The notes under the pieces: generated by a model
The model's database searches: none
The model's input: the letters and a program-made list of their open reading frames with translations, nothing else
Told to the model about the DNA's origin: nothing
Assembly (NCBI RefSeq): GCF_018531125.1
Contig: NZ_JAHDSY010000002.1
Direction: 5' to 3' (one strand)
Length of the DNA: 64,000 nucleotides
Source: Canibacter zhuwentaonis
Lineage (GTDB): Bacteria > Actinomycetota > Actinomycetes > Actinomycetales > Microbacteriaceae
Made by a program: the position numbers and the translations under genes
In this document: positions 34,841 to 44,094 of the stretch, piece after piece
Layout of the letters: every line of letters begins with the position of its first letter
Position numbering within the stretch: the first letter of the stretch is position 1

Positions 34841-35167
34841 ATGACAAAGCGCAATTCACCGGCAACCCCGAAGCAAAAATCCGCACCCGTGAAATGCGGT
34901 GTCGCTGCTAATGCGCCGCAGAGCGCTTTTGAACGCGATGCTGCTAAGCGCGCCGCGAACCCGGCGGATAACACCCTTAAAGCAGCTGATTTCACCTTCC
35001 GCACCCCCGGTGTTAGCGCCATCGAGCAGGCCGCGATTGTTGCGGTGCTTGTTAGCGCGCGCGGCGAGGAAATGGGTCGAGTGCGCCGAGTTGCCAGAAT
35101 AGAACGCCAGCCCTGGCGGCGTTCGCAGCGAATCCCCCGCCAAATAACCGAGTTTTTAGACGGCTAA
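34841..35167 (+). CDS. Acyl-CoA carboxylase epsilon-like subunit
   Basis: A 108-residue protein starting one base after the carboxylase stop. The N-terminal part is disordered and basic (TKRNSPATPKQKSAPVK); the second half, ADFTFRTPGVSAIEQAAIVA with VLVSARGEE and later QPWRR, follows the loose pattern of actinobacterial AccE/epsilon proteins, which stabilise the alpha-beta complex. Position right after the beta subunit is the best evidence; sequence similarity is weak by nature in this family. Longer upstream start at 34799 is inside the previous gene and rejected. Confidence 0.7.
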   Translation: MTKRNSPATPKQKSAPVKCGVAANAPQSAFERDAAKRAANPADNTLKAADFTFRTPGVSAIEQAAIVAVLVSARGEEMGRVRRVARIERQPWRRSQRIPRQITEFLDG

Positions 35168-35385
35168 GCCCAGTGCGGGGGTTTTTCACGCAGCAATCGC
35201 TCTGCTGCGCTATCAACTGCGCTGCGAGCGTCTGCTGCGGAGCTACCGCGCCTGGAAGATTCTGCGGTAATCTCCTGCAGCGTTGTCGTTACGCTCTCAG
35301 CTTCTTGCAGCTCGCCCTCAAAATCGGCGCGACGCTTAACCCGCCGCGCTTCTTTAGCGGTGCTATTGCGCTGCTGCGGTGTCAT
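35164..35385 (-). CDS. Small hypothetical protein overlapping the end of the helicase gene
   Basis: A 73-residue, charged, helical frame (STAKEARRVKRRADFEGELQ, RLLREKPPHWA end). It overlaps the 3' end of the long helicase gene by 23 nt and the epsilon subunit stop by 4 nt, an arrangement typical of translationally coupled genes. I believe short proteins ending in LLREKPPHW are seen in related actinobacteria, but this is memory rather than a search. Confidence 0.5.
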   Translation of the reverse strand: MTPQQRNSTAKEARRVKRRADFEGELQEAESVTTTLQEITAESSRRGSSAADARSAVDSAAERLLREKPPHWA

Positions 35386-38300
35386 TGTCAGGGTTATCTG
35401 CTGCCGAGGTCTCTGCTGCGTCAGTCACACCAACACCGGCATTACCAGAGCCAGCATCGACCGCCCCGGCAACGTCATTATCAGCATCAGCAACGCCAGC
35501 CGCACCGGCATTAGTAACACCCTCTTCGTAACCTATAATCTCGGCTATTTTTGCCGCAACAGCGTACGGGTTCTGCAGCATATCAAAACTCTGCACGCGC
35601 TGATAGTGCCAGCCCAAACGCCGCAGCACCGCCGGGCGCAGCCGAAGCACGTGCCTGAGCGAGTCTTCATCGCCACTGAAATCAATATCAACAGCGATTG
35701 CCCGATCGCCCAGAGCCGCCGCAATTGGAATCGCGTGCTGATAATTCACAACCACCCGCAGCCCCATTTTCTCGAGTAAATCAGCGAGTTCAAGAATCAT
35801 CGGGTCAATTTCCGCAGGCATCTGCGCCTCGGGTATTTCCACGCTTGTTTCAGATCCCAAAACCGCCGCCAGCTGCTCTACTCCGTGTTCTCTGATACCC
35901 TCCAGCTGCTCAAAACTGAAGCAGCTCACTATCACCATGCCGCGGCGCGCGCGGGTCATAGCAACCGCGATTAACCTGTCTCCGTCGGGAGTGCTCAGCA
36001 TTCCGAAATTAGAAAGCACTTTGCCGTGCGGAGTACGCCCGAATCCAATCGAGAAAATCACCCGGTCACGGCTCAGCGCGGCGGCCTCTTCGAGAGTGAC
36101 AACAGTGAATGGCTCTGCGTGCTCGCCCAGAATAAAATCACGGTGTTGCGGATGCTTCGCAAACTCTGCCAGCACCGCCTGCCAGGCACGCACAGCGTGC
36201 TTTCGGCTCGCAGTGATCACCATCAGTGACTCACCGGGACGTTCTGCCGCGTGCTCCAACACCAGCTCAACAACCCTCGCAACCTCTGCTGCTGTGCTCT
36301 CAACCGTCACAGTTTGCCGGTCAAGCTCGCCCTGCCCTTGCCGCACAAAATCAAGGGTCAGACTCGAGCGACCCAAGAAAGTGCCAGCCCACGGCAGAGT
36401 TGCGATTTCACCGTTATAGAACTTAATGTTTACAAGGCTTGTGAGATCCGCACCCCCGGCACGATAGCTGCGCGTGAGTTTCAGCCGCGGTAAAACCTGC
36501 TGCAGCGCGTCATAGGCGCTCTGCCCGGCTGCGACCTCCGCAGGCAAACTAATGCCACTGTATTCTGCCTTGGTAACTGCGATATTGAATCGGCTGGGGT
36601 TTTGAATAACGGGATCGCCGAATGCCACCACCTGCGCAGCACGGCGGATCGCACCCACCGCTTCCACCAGGCTAAAGGCGGCCGCATCCACCAGCAAAAC
36701 TGTATCAAAAAACAGATTGTCTGGCAAAAGGTGCGCCTCGTATGGCGAAACCGCCCACACTCGGGTGAGTGCGTTCATAATATTTGGTGCCTGCTCACAG
36801 AGCATTTCCGCTGTTGCCCTGTCGCGGTGAAGCGCGCTGTGCAGACGCTCAGCCTCAGCTTTATTGTCGAGCAGCGCAATATGCCAGGCATCCGCCAGTT
36901 TCGCGGCAAGGTGTGCCCCGTTGCGACTCGTATATGCCTCGTCAACAAGCCTAAAGTCAATTGCTAAGCGCTCCACAACCGCGGTGTCACCGCCGCGCAG
37001 GTCGAGATTTGTTTCGAGCATTCTACTCAGCGCGGTTTTCCACCACGCCTGCTCAAGCTCAGTGGCGACCTGATCCGCATGCACATGGCGGGCGGATAGA
37101 TCCGTCAGCAACTCATCAAGCTCAGCCTCGCGCATTTTTTCAACGATTGCGGTGCGCTCTTGAATATTTTTAAGAATCTCGCTCGGCTCTGCCAGCAGCA
37201 CGAGCCGTTGTTTCAGCGCGTCAATTGGCAGCTGCATCATTTTTGCAGCGTCAGTTTCGGGCAGCAGCACCGCGTCAAGACTCTCAAGATCCTGCTGCAG
37301 AGTTGTGAACGCGGTTGCCACGGCCGACAGCCCCAGCGGCACCTCTGGGCGCGCGCCCGGCACAGTGCAATAGCGCTGCCACATTTGCCGCTGCTTTTGA
37401 ATCGCCGTTAGCTGTGCGTACATATCCGTCACGTGAACACCAGGGCGCACATACTCCTGCGCGAGTTTTTTAAGGCGCTTTTTGTTCGCCTTTGTCATCA
37501 CCTCATCAGGAGTGTGTGGCGCGTGTGCGGTGATCAGTTCTGTTAGCGGACGGTCGTAAACTTCGGGGTTAAAGCGATCCAGCGTGCGACCGATGCCGTT
37601 TAAGAGATTGAGGTATATACCAAGCTCGTGCACGCTGTTGTAGGGGCGCAGCGCAAGATCTTTCAGCATCTGCCCGCTCAACGTAACCAGTCGCGGCAGT
37701 TTTGTTTCTGCCGCATCAACGGCCAGGTTGTAGATTCTGCGCGCGTCTTCCGTGCTGTTAAAAGAAACCCCGTACCAGGGCGAATCCGCAGGACCGTATT
37801 CAAACTGCCCGAGCCGAGCCACCTCGGTTAACGCTTCCGCGACCGCCGAACGCTCCATCGCCAGCGAAAGCAGCGCGTTATCACTAAGCCTAACCTCAGT
37901 CTGCGGCGGATTTTCGAGCCGTGCCAGTTTCACCAGCTCGCGCATCGCTTGTATCGCCGACACGCCCAGCTCTGGATCAATGGCAGATAACGCCTGCCGG
38001 TGATCAATCAGCACCTGCCTGATCCGCAATAGCGCCTGCCCAATATCTGCGGAATCAACAGGCTCACTGGCTTCGTTGCGGCGAATCCCCTCAATCAGTG
38101 AGCGCCTAAGCCTACGCGGGGTTGTTAGCAGCCCCTCAAGCCCCACACGATTAAGCCGGTGCGAAATGCCGTCAATAGTTGCGTAGCGCGGCGACACAAC
38201 GAGCACGCGCTTACCAGCCCGAACGAGTTCCCCGAGCGCGTTAACAACCGTCTGCGTTGCTCCCGTGCCCGGCAACGTATGCACAACCAGGGAATGCCCC

Positions 38301-39454
38301 GCCGCTATTTGCGCGATCACATCGTCCTGCTCAAAATCAGAGTCGTACAGGCTACGATCGGTTTCGGGAGCACGATTGTTAGGTGAAATCGGGTTCACCG
38401 GGCGATAGTCGCGGCGCAGTTTTTTGGTCGCCACACTATCACCACTCACCGCGCGGAGCACCGTTGAATCAATGCGCTCGCCCAAATCGTGCTGCATTTC
38501 ATAAGCCACCGAGCCAAAAGACGACACAACCAAGCGCGGTTGCACGCTGAAATCTGCCACGCCAGCAACCATCTGCCGCAGCCTGTCAATAACGGGTTGC
38601 GGCTTAAAAACGCCCTCCTGCTGCGCAAGCTCAATCAGTGTACACGCATCAAGGGCAATTCCGAACTGTTTGCGCAGCGCTCTGATCAGCTCCGGGTTTA
38701 CGGCGGTCAATGATTTTAATTTAATTTCAAAGTCGTGCCCGTATCGCCGTATTGCGAGCGGGCGCAACAGCAACGGCGCACAGAAATCCACTCCATCGGA
38801 GCGCCACTGCACAATTCCAATACCCAAATGCACGGTTTCCAAACCGCGCATATTGCGCATTTCAATTGCCTTATCGGTAACCCGGCTCGCGGCCTGTTTC
38901 GCCCGACGCAGCGCAATATTATCGCGGATCAGCGAACTAAGCAGGGTTTTTTGCCCCGCAATAAACTGCGCTGTGCCGCTCGGATGAGCCGCAGAAAGCT
39001 CGATTCTGTTAGCCTGTGTGTCTTCAAAATAGAGCAGCCCGTTTTTGCCACCAATTTCGCTTATTTCACGCCGCCAACCCGCAATAATCTCCTTGTCATC
39101 AATCAGCTCTTCCGGCTCAATCTCAAGTTTTACGGGATTTACGGATTTCACAGGCTTTACAGGCAGCGCTGGCGACTGTGCCGCCTGATCCGCTGCTTGC
39201 TCGATAGGTTCGGTTGCAAAGGAGTGCTGCGCAGCTAATGTTTCATGTGAAACATTTTGCTCTTGCAGCTCGTTGTTGCCGAACACAGCGTAGAAAATGT
39301 CCTCGTGATCTGCGCCCTCCGCGTAATCTCCCGTATCCACGGTGTCATACGCAGCCGTAATCTGGTAGTCTTGGTTTAACTCGTAAGACTCTTTTTCATA
39401 GTCTGCCAAGGTTTTGCCGCGACCGCCCAAGTTACGCCTAAAAGGATTCCACAT
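35363..39454 (-). CDS. Long DUF4011/SF1-helicase-like protein
   Basis: A 1,363-residue protein with a disordered acidic N-terminus (about 1-150), a DUF4011-like region (NGLLYFEDTQANRIELS, GLETVHLGIGIVQW, VNPELIRALRKQFGI), an NTPase core (HTLPGTGATQTVVNALGELV at about 392, AVSPYEA/VLLVDAAAF as Walker B at about 920) and a C-terminal SF1-like end (VAMTRARRGMVIVS, about 1245) plus a Vsr/MTES-type restriction-nuclease-like fold (GLRVVVNYQHAIPIAAALGD, AVDIDFSGDE). The Walker A is degenerate: GTGATQT in place of GxGKT/S, so ATP hydrolysis is doubtful. Possibly a host DNA-repair or defence-related helicase. A parS-like site lies inside. Confidence 0.7.
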   Translation of the reverse strand: MWNPFRRNLGGRGKTLADYEKESYELNQDYQITAAYDTVDTGDYAEGADHEDIFYAVFGNNELQEQNVSHETLAAQHSFATEPIEQAADQAAQSPALPVKPVKSVNPVKLEIEPEELIDDKEIIAGWRREISEIGGKNGLLYFEDTQANRIELSAAHPSGTAQFIAGQKTLLSSLIRDNIALRRAKQAASRVTDKAIEMRNMRGLETVHLGIGIVQWRSDGVDFCAPLLLRPLAIRRYGHDFEIKLKSLTAVNPELIRALRKQFGIALDACTLIELAQQEGVFKPQPVIDRLRQMVAGVADFSVQPRLVVSSFGSVAYEMQHDLGERIDSTVLRAVSGDSVATKKLRRDYRPVNPISPNNRAPETDRSLYDSDFEQDDVIAQIAAGHSLVVHTLPGTGATQTVVNALGELVRAGKRVLVVSPRYATIDGISHRLNRVGLEGLLTTPRRLRRSLIEGIRRNEASEPVDSADIGQALLRIRQVLIDHRQALSAIDPELGVSAIQAMRELVKLARLENPPQTEVRLSDNALLSLAMERSAVAEALTEVARLGQFEYGPADSPWYGVSFNSTEDARRIYNLAVDAAETKLPRLVTLSGQMLKDLALRPYNSVHELGIYLNLLNGIGRTLDRFNPEVYDRPLTELITAHAPHTPDEVMTKANKKRLKKLAQEYVRPGVHVTDMYAQLTAIQKQRQMWQRYCTVPGARPEVPLGLSAVATAFTTLQQDLESLDAVLLPETDAAKMMQLPIDALKQRLVLLAEPSEILKNIQERTAIVEKMREAELDELLTDLSARHVHADQVATELEQAWWKTALSRMLETNLDLRGGDTAVVERLAIDFRLVDEAYTSRNGAHLAAKLADAWHIALLDNKAEAERLHSALHRDRATAEMLCEQAPNIMNALTRVWAVSPYEAHLLPDNLFFDTVLLVDAAAFSLVEAVGAIRRAAQVVAFGDPVIQNPSRFNIAVTKAEYSGISLPAEVAAGQSAYDALQQVLPRLKLTRSYRAGGADLTSLVNIKFYNGEIATLPWAGTFLGRSSLTLDFVRQGQGELDRQTVTVESTAAEVARVVELVLEHAAERPGESLMVITASRKHAVRAWQAVLAEFAKHPQHRDFILGEHAEPFTVVTLEEAAALSRDRVIFSIGFGRTPHGKVLSNFGMLSTPDGDRLIAVAMTRARRGMVIVSCFSFEQLEGIREHGVEQLAAVLGSETSVEIPEAQMPAEIDPMILELADLLEKMGLRVVVNYQHAIPIAAALGDRAIAVDIDFSGDEDSLRHVLRLRPAVLRRLGWHYQRVQSFDMLQNPYAVAAKIAEIIGYEEGVTNAGAAGVADADNDVAGAVDAGSGNAGVGVTDAAETSAADNPDNDTAAAQ
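39239..39254. promoter_or_regulatory. parS-like ParB-binding site, one mismatch
   Basis: TGTTTCATGTGAAACA is the parS palindrome (GTTTCACGTGAAAC core) with CATGTG instead of CACGTG in the centre. It is inside the helicase gene, in the codons for NVSHET. Confidence 0.6.
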
Positions 39455-39527
39455 ACTTTTTAGATTATGCCTTTAGTCTGAAATAAAGCATACAGCTCGC
39501 CGACTTCATAATTATTAGCCCCTGAGT

Positions 39528-40820
39528 TTAGTACTTCACGACGCGCTGCTCACGACAGCGCACCTTTTGCACCGCACGCATAAAGTGGTACACCGCAACC
39601 GCCGCAACCGTGCCCAGCGCAATACCATTAAACAGCAATGTGCCTGTGTCAATCAGGAAGTTAGCAATTCCCACAATCAGAGCAACCGCCGCAGTGAACT
39701 GGTTAATTGGCAGGTTGAAATCAACTCTGTTATCGATCCATATTTTAATGCCAATAAGCCCGATCAATCCGTACAGCGCCACCGTCACACCGCCCAGCAC
39801 TCCGGCAGGAATCGAGTTAATAACAGCGCCAACCTTGGGCGAAAAGCTCAAGAAAATGGCAAACAGCGCCGCCACCCAGTAAGCCGCCGTTGAAAAAACC
39901 CTGGTCGCGGCCATCACACCGATATTTTCGCCGTATGTTGTTGTGCCCGATCCACCACCAAAACCGGCAAACACGGTCGCAACACCATCCGCAACCAGCG
40001 CACGCCCCATCAGCGGATCGGTATCGCGCGCCATCATCAGCCCGACGCTTTTCACGTGCCCCACGTTTTCTGCCACGAGCACCAGCACAACCGGCAAGAA
40101 CGAGGGCAGCAGACCCCAAAGAGCTGGATTGTCTAGCGGATTTGAAACCGCGTGAAACTCGGGAAGCCCGAACCACGCGGCCTGCTCAATCGCGACGGTG
40201 TCAACATTGCCCGTAAATAACGCCACAAAATAGCCAACGATCACACCGAGCACGATTGAGAGCCTGCCCAGAATGCCCCTAAAAAGCACCGTTACCAGCA
40301 ATACCGAAATAATTGTGACAAGCGCAATAACGGGTGACTGGCTAAAATTATCACGCACAACCGGCGCCAGGTTAAAGCCGATAAGAGCAACTATCGCGCC
40401 CATCACAACCGGCGGCATCAGCGTGTTAATCCAGGAGATGCCGAGAAAGTGCACGAGCAAACCGGCGACAAACAACAGCAGACCGGTCATCAAAATACCA
40501 AAGCTGGCAGCTCCCAGATCGCCCTGCACGCCCGTTGCAACCGCGATCGGCGCGATAAACGCAAACGATGAGCCGAGATAGCTGGGCAGCCGGTTGCCGG
40601 TAATCAGTAGAAACAGGATTGTGCCAAGCCCCGAGAAAAACAGTGTCGCCGTTGGCGAGAACCCGGTAATAATGGGCACCAAGAAGGTGGCACCAAACAT
40701 CGCCACAACGTGTTGCGCGCCGAACCCAAGGGTGCGCACCCACCCGAGCCGCTCCTCCGGCAGCACAATCGCATCCGGTGCGATATCTTTTCCGTTGCCG
40801 TGCAGTTTCCAAACAGCCAT
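39528..40820 (-). CDS. NCS2-family uracil/xanthine permease
   Basis: A 430-residue polytopic protein. It has the NCS2/UraA features: QHVVAMFGATFLVPIITGFS near the N-terminus, SSFAFIAPIAVATG, EFGHVKSVGLMMARD-type segment here as VLVLVAENVGHVKSVGLM, and FGGGSGTTTYGENIGVMAAT (substrate loop). UraA-type proteins take up nucleobases with protons. Substrate uracil is most likely by similarity but xanthine is possible. It stands alone with a hairpin-bearing leader. Confidence 0.9.
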   Translation of the reverse strand: MAVWKLHGNGKDIAPDAIVLPEERLGWVRTLGFGAQHVVAMFGATFLVPIITGFSPTATLFFSGLGTILFLLITGNRLPSYLGSSFAFIAPIAVATGVQGDLGAASFGILMTGLLLFVAGLLVHFLGISWINTLMPPVVMGAIVALIGFNLAPVVRDNFSQSPVIALVTIISVLLVTVLFRGILGRLSIVLGVIVGYFVALFTGNVDTVAIEQAAWFGLPEFHAVSNPLDNPALWGLLPSFLPVVLVLVAENVGHVKSVGLMMARDTDPLMGRALVADGVATVFAGFGGGSGTTTYGENIGVMAATRVFSTAAYWVAALFAIFLSFSPKVGAVINSIPAGVLGGVTVALYGLIGLIGIKIWIDNRVDFNLPINQFTAAVALIVGIANFLIDTGTLLFNGIALGTVAAVAVYHFMRAVQKVRCREQRVVKY

Positions 40821-40958
40821 AATTCTCCCGCTATAGTACTTTAATCACAGCTATTTTACTGCACCGCACGCCCTCTAAACAGCGCCACCCACAAAATTCA
40901 CCGGGTGAAAGGCAGCAGCACAGATTTTTTTAATTGGTAAGTGCCGCGCAAAATCACA

Positions 40959-41004
40959 GACGGGTCTTGTTTAACCGCCGGGCGCTTAAACAAACCGGGG
41001 CGTC
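40959..41004. promoter_or_regulatory. Imperfect inverted repeat in the permease leader
   Basis: TTGTTTAA (40967-40974) and TTAAACAA (40986-40993) form a perfect 8-bp arm pair around an 11-nt centre, with GACG/CGTC at the outer edges. It lies about 140 nt upstream of the permease start. It could be an operator or an RNA element; there is no further evidence. Confidence 0.35.
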
Positions 41005-41056
41005 TGCCTTAGTTATCTAACACCCCCGAGCTGGCTGCTCAGAACCGCAGGATCAC

Positions 41057-41248
41057 CTACCTAGCGTCGCGCTCTGGCAGCTTAGTGAGCGCGCCAACGG
41101 CGAACCCGAACGTGACGCCCGCTGCCAGCCAAAGCCAAAATCCGGTCAGCGCACCAAGCACAGCGCCTACAATCAGCCCCATAACAAGCCCGAGCACAAG
41201 CTGTTTCACGCGGGCAGCATCCGGAAGATTAATTTTCTTGTTTGTCAC
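41057..41248 (-). CDS. Small two-helix membrane protein
   Basis: A 63-residue protein with two membrane helices (LVLGLVMGLIVGAVLGALTG, FWLWLAAGVTFGFAVGALT) and a charged C-terminus LPERDAR. I start it at GTG 41248, giving VTNKKINLPDAARVK; the frame continues upstream to 41308 but there it overlaps the CYTH gene, which fits poorly. No known function. Same strand and 10 nt after the CYTH gene, so likely co-transcribed. Confidence 0.6.
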   Translation of the reverse strand: MTNKKINLPDAARVKQLVLGLVMGLIVGAVLGALTGFWLWLAAGVTFGFAVGALTKLPERDAR

Positions 41249-41258
41249 GCAGGCAACC

Positions 41259-42074
41259 CTACTCGCCTTTTTCAAATAGCTGCTGAACGTGCGCGCGCAG
41301 CGCCGCAATTTGTGCCTCCTGCTGCGGTGCTAGCGGATACGCTCCCGCCGCAGCGTCAAACCACGGCACGAGATCAAGCTGCGGCATCCTGCCAGCCCAC
41401 AGGTCAGCAACCTCCTGCAGCGCAAGCGCCGCAATGCGCTGCGGCGACTCCTGCTTGGTCAGCGCTGTGGGCAACAGAACTCCCGCGGCACGGGCGATTT
41501 TTGAGCCCGCCAAAGAATCATAAGCGCCGTTTGCAGCAAGCGTCTCGCGCAGCCACGGCAGCTGCTCGCAACTCTCAGTGAGTGCTTCAATCTCCCACTC
41601 TCGCCAAGCACGGACAACACCCGTGCACAACTCCTGAGAGTGCACGGTGTCATCCGCTATCTCATAAAGGGGCGCACCCTCGGGTGTGCCGAGCACCAGA
41701 ACTTTGCGCAGCGTCACAATCTCGGCGAGCGGCTCAAGCTGCGCGACCGCTCCGGGCACAAAACCGTTAATAGCATCCGCCGCATCACGCGGGAGCTCAT
41801 CTTTTGCCCCGCTCCAGTTGTATTCTGCCTGTTTTGCGCTAGTTATCCGCTGTTTCAGATGCCAACCAGCATCTTTACCGCCCTCGCGGTATCTCACAGC
41901 AAGCTGTGCCCGTGCCAAATCGCGCGCCGGAGTGTCGTAGTACCGCGCGCGCAAAACGTGCTCTTCGCGCGCCAGCACAGCAAGATCGTGACCAAAAAAC
42001 TCAGGCAGCTTGGCAGTTAACGACGCTTCAAGTTTTAGCTCAACTTCAATGTGCAGGGTTTGCCCAACCGTCAC
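41259..42074 (-). CDS. CYTH-domain protein (triphosphatase-like)
   Basis: A 271-residue protein with the CYTH tunnel fold: the EVELKLE signature near residue 10 (ExExK), LRARYYDTPARDLARA, LAVRYREGG, WHLKQR, WEIEALTE. CYTH proteins bind triphosphorylated substrates with divalent metal and hydrolyse inorganic triphosphate or similar. A C-terminal helical segment of about 70 residues follows, but it is short of a full CHAD domain. It belongs to a minus-strand group with the secreted Ig-like protein (3 nt upstream) and the small membrane protein. Confidence 0.9.
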   Translation of the reverse strand: MTVGQTLHIEVELKLEASLTAKLPEFFGHDLAVLAREEHVLRARYYDTPARDLARAQLAVRYREGGKDAGWHLKQRITSAKQAEYNWSGAKDELPRDAADAINGFVPGAVAQLEPLAEIVTLRKVLVLGTPEGAPLYEIADDTVHSQELCTGVVRAWREWEIEALTESCEQLPWLRETLAANGAYDSLAGSKIARAAGVLLPTALTKQESPQRIAALALQEVADLWAGRMPQLDLVPWFDAAAGAYPLAPQQEAQIAALRAHVQQLFEKGE

Positions 42075-42077
42075 CGG

Positions 42078-42638
42078 TTAATCGCCCAGACCTTGCGGCA
42101 GTGCAACAGGTTCGCTGCTGCTTGCGGGCGCTGCGGGAGTGAGCGGACTTGACACAACCGAAACCTGAATAACGCTCTCGGCAGGCTTAAAGTCTGCCGA
42201 GTTATCCGGCGTGAAAACCGCTTTGATTTCGTGATCTCCCGCCAGCGGCGTAAACGCCAGCTCGGTTTTTCCATCTGAGGTGCTAACAGCGGCTGGATCA
42301 ACAGCAATGCCATTGACAAAAAACTCGAACTTGCCGGGCGCCTGCTCTTTTGCAAACGCGCCAACTCTGAGCTGCTGCCCGTCAATAATTTTTCTGTCGC
42401 TAATACCAAGAAAAACCTCGGTTTCTTTTGGCTCAATATCTGCAGCCGATGCGCTCTCTGCAGCCTGCGTACCCTCTGCAGTCGGTGCGCTCTCTGCAGC
42501 CATGACCACTGCATCAATATCCGGCGCGTCCTCCGCAAAAGCGCTCTGGCTCGCAAAAAACAGCCCGCCAGCGGTTAAAACGGCGGTAACAACCCCTGCG
42601 GCAACACCAGCAATTACTTTTCGTTTCACGTGAAACAC
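42078..42638 (-). CDS. Secreted protein with Ig-like repeat
   Basis: A 186-residue protein with a signal peptide (FHVKRKVIAGVAAGVVTAVL then GGLFFASQSAFAED), an Ala/Glu/Ser-rich spacer, and an Ig-like bacterial domain (LRVGAFAKEQAPGKFEFFVN, ELAFTPLAGDHEIKAVFTPD). No wall-sorting motif is seen. It starts with GTG at 42638 and the first codons coincide with a perfect parS site, so coding choice here is constrained. Likely released or surface-associated; role unknown. Confidence 0.75.
   Translation of the reverse strand: MFHVKRKVIAGVAAGVVTAVLTAGGLFFASQSAFAEDAPDIDAVVMAAESAPTAEGTQAAESASAADIEPKETEVFLGISDRKIIDGQQLRVGAFAKEQAPGKFEFFVNGIAVDPAAVSTSDGKTELAFTPLAGDHEIKAVFTPDNSADFKPAESVIQVSVVSSPLTPAAPASSSEPVALPQGLGD
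42622..42637. promoter_or_regulatory. parS site (perfect 14-bp core)
   Basis: CGTTTCACGTGAAACA at 42622-42637 contains the exact palindromic core GTTTCACGTGAAAC of the ParB-binding site used in chromosome segregation. It spans the first codons (V/M-F-H-V-K-R) of the secreted protein gene. Confidence 0.8.
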
Positions 42639-42750
42639 CTATCCGGTTGTAAACTACAACCTATTGGTCACAAAAACTTCTCTTAATCCATACTGGCACA
42701 GAGTCTCTGACTACACAATGACAATTTATCGCCCAATCACAAACCCGGTG

Positions 42751-44043
42751 CTAGCCGCACCCGATCACAAACCGCGCAACACCTCGCCAGTTCTCCGGGC
42801 TGGTGTGATTGCGGCCGTCAACAAAAAGCTTAATTCCAGGCAGCTGCGCGGGCGTTAAATCCTTATATTCCGGATGATCCGCCTGCAAAATCGCAACTTC
42901 AACCGGCTCGCCCAGCTGGTAAGAAGCAAAGCCGGAAACAGCAAGCTCCTCAGCTGTGTACAACGGATCATGCACACTCACATCGGCATTTCGCTCGCGC
43001 AGTGCTGCAACCGTTGCAAAAACCCCTGACAGCGCGGTTTCTTTAACCCCGCCGCGGTATGACGCGCCCAGCACAGCAACTTTTACACCCGCCAAATCGC
43101 CAATAATTTCTGTTGTCTGCTGCACAACATACTCGGGCATTGTTGCGTTGAAAACACGCGCTGTGCGTACAATATCAGCGTCCGGGTCGTTCGCGAGATA
43201 CAGCCGCGGATACACGGGAATACAGTGTCCGCCAACTGCAATTCCAGGCGTGTGAATGTGACTGTGTTTTTTAGAGTTACAGCCCTCAATAACCCTGTAA
43301 ATATCAATCTCGTTTTTTTGCGCAAAGCGCGCAAACTGATTTGCGAGCCCGATGTTCACATCTCGGTAGGTTGTTTCCGCCAGCTTAGACATTTCTACGG
43401 TCTCTGCAGAGCCAAGATCCCAAACACCGTTGGCGCGCGGCAAATCATCGCGCACGTCAAACTCGAGCACCGCTTCATAAAACTCGCGTGCCCGGCGACT
43501 GCCCTCCGCATTTAGCGCGCCAATAAGTTTTGGATAGCGGCGCAGGTCTTTATAGACGCTCCCGGTCATAACCCGCTCAGGCGAGAATGCGACATAAAAA
43601 TCCACACCCTCTTGTAGCCCAGATATTTCTTCAATCAGCGGAGTAAACCTGTTCCGGGTTGTTCCCACGGGCAGCGTTGTCTCGTAGCACACCAGCGCGT
43701 TTTTACTCAGGTGCGGTGCAAGAGCCTCAGTTGCGCTATCAAGCGCGGTGAAATCTGGCTCCCAGGTGCTCTCGTCAACCAGCAGCGGCACAACCACAAC
43801 AACAACATCCGCACCAGGAATTGCCGCGCTGTAATCGCTCGTCGCCCTAAGCTGCCCAGCGGGTACCTGATCCGCTAAGAATTCCAGCATCCCAGGCTCG
43901 CACGGAAACGGCTCGCGCCCCTGATTTATTAGCGCAACAACATTTTCATTAATATCAACGCAAACAACACTGTGACCTCGCGAGGCATACTGTGTTGCAA
44001 GGGGAAGACCGATTTTCCCAGCACCTATAACCGCTATTTTCAC
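42751..44043 (-). CDS. Nucleotide-sugar (UDP-sugar) dehydrogenase
   Basis: A 430-residue UDP-glucose/GDP-mannose dehydrogenase-family enzyme: N-terminal NAD site VIGAGKIGLPLATQYASRG, catalytic Cys in VGGHCIPVYPRLYL, and CYETTLPVGTTRN, VAFSPERVM. The enzymes of this family oxidise a UDP-sugar (hexose or N-acetylmannosamine) to the uronic acid for cell-surface polymers. The WecC subgroup is suggested by the SPERVMTGSVYKDL stretch; substrate not proven. First gene of the surface polysaccharide locus, together with the ABC transporter on the same strand. Confidence 0.9.
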   Translation of the reverse strand: MKIAVIGAGKIGLPLATQYASRGHSVVCVDINENVVALINQGREPFPCEPGMLEFLADQVPAGQLRATSDYSAAIPGADVVVVVVPLLVDESTWEPDFTALDSATEALAPHLSKNALVCYETTLPVGTTRNRFTPLIEEISGLQEGVDFYVAFSPERVMTGSVYKDLRRYPKLIGALNAEGSRRAREFYEAVLEFDVRDDLPRANGVWDLGSAETVEMSKLAETTYRDVNIGLANQFARFAQKNEIDIYRVIEGCNSKKHSHIHTPGIAVGGHCIPVYPRLYLANDPDADIVRTARVFNATMPEYVVQQTTEIIGDLAGVKVAVLGASYRGGVKETALSGVFATVAALRERNADVSVHDPLYTAEELAVSGFASYQLGEPVEVAILQADHPEYKDLTPAQLPGIKLFVDGRNHTSPENWRGVARFVIGCG

Positions 44044-44094
44044 GCTTCTAGACTAACAGTGACGACCTAATAATTGCGGTCAACATACCACGCA

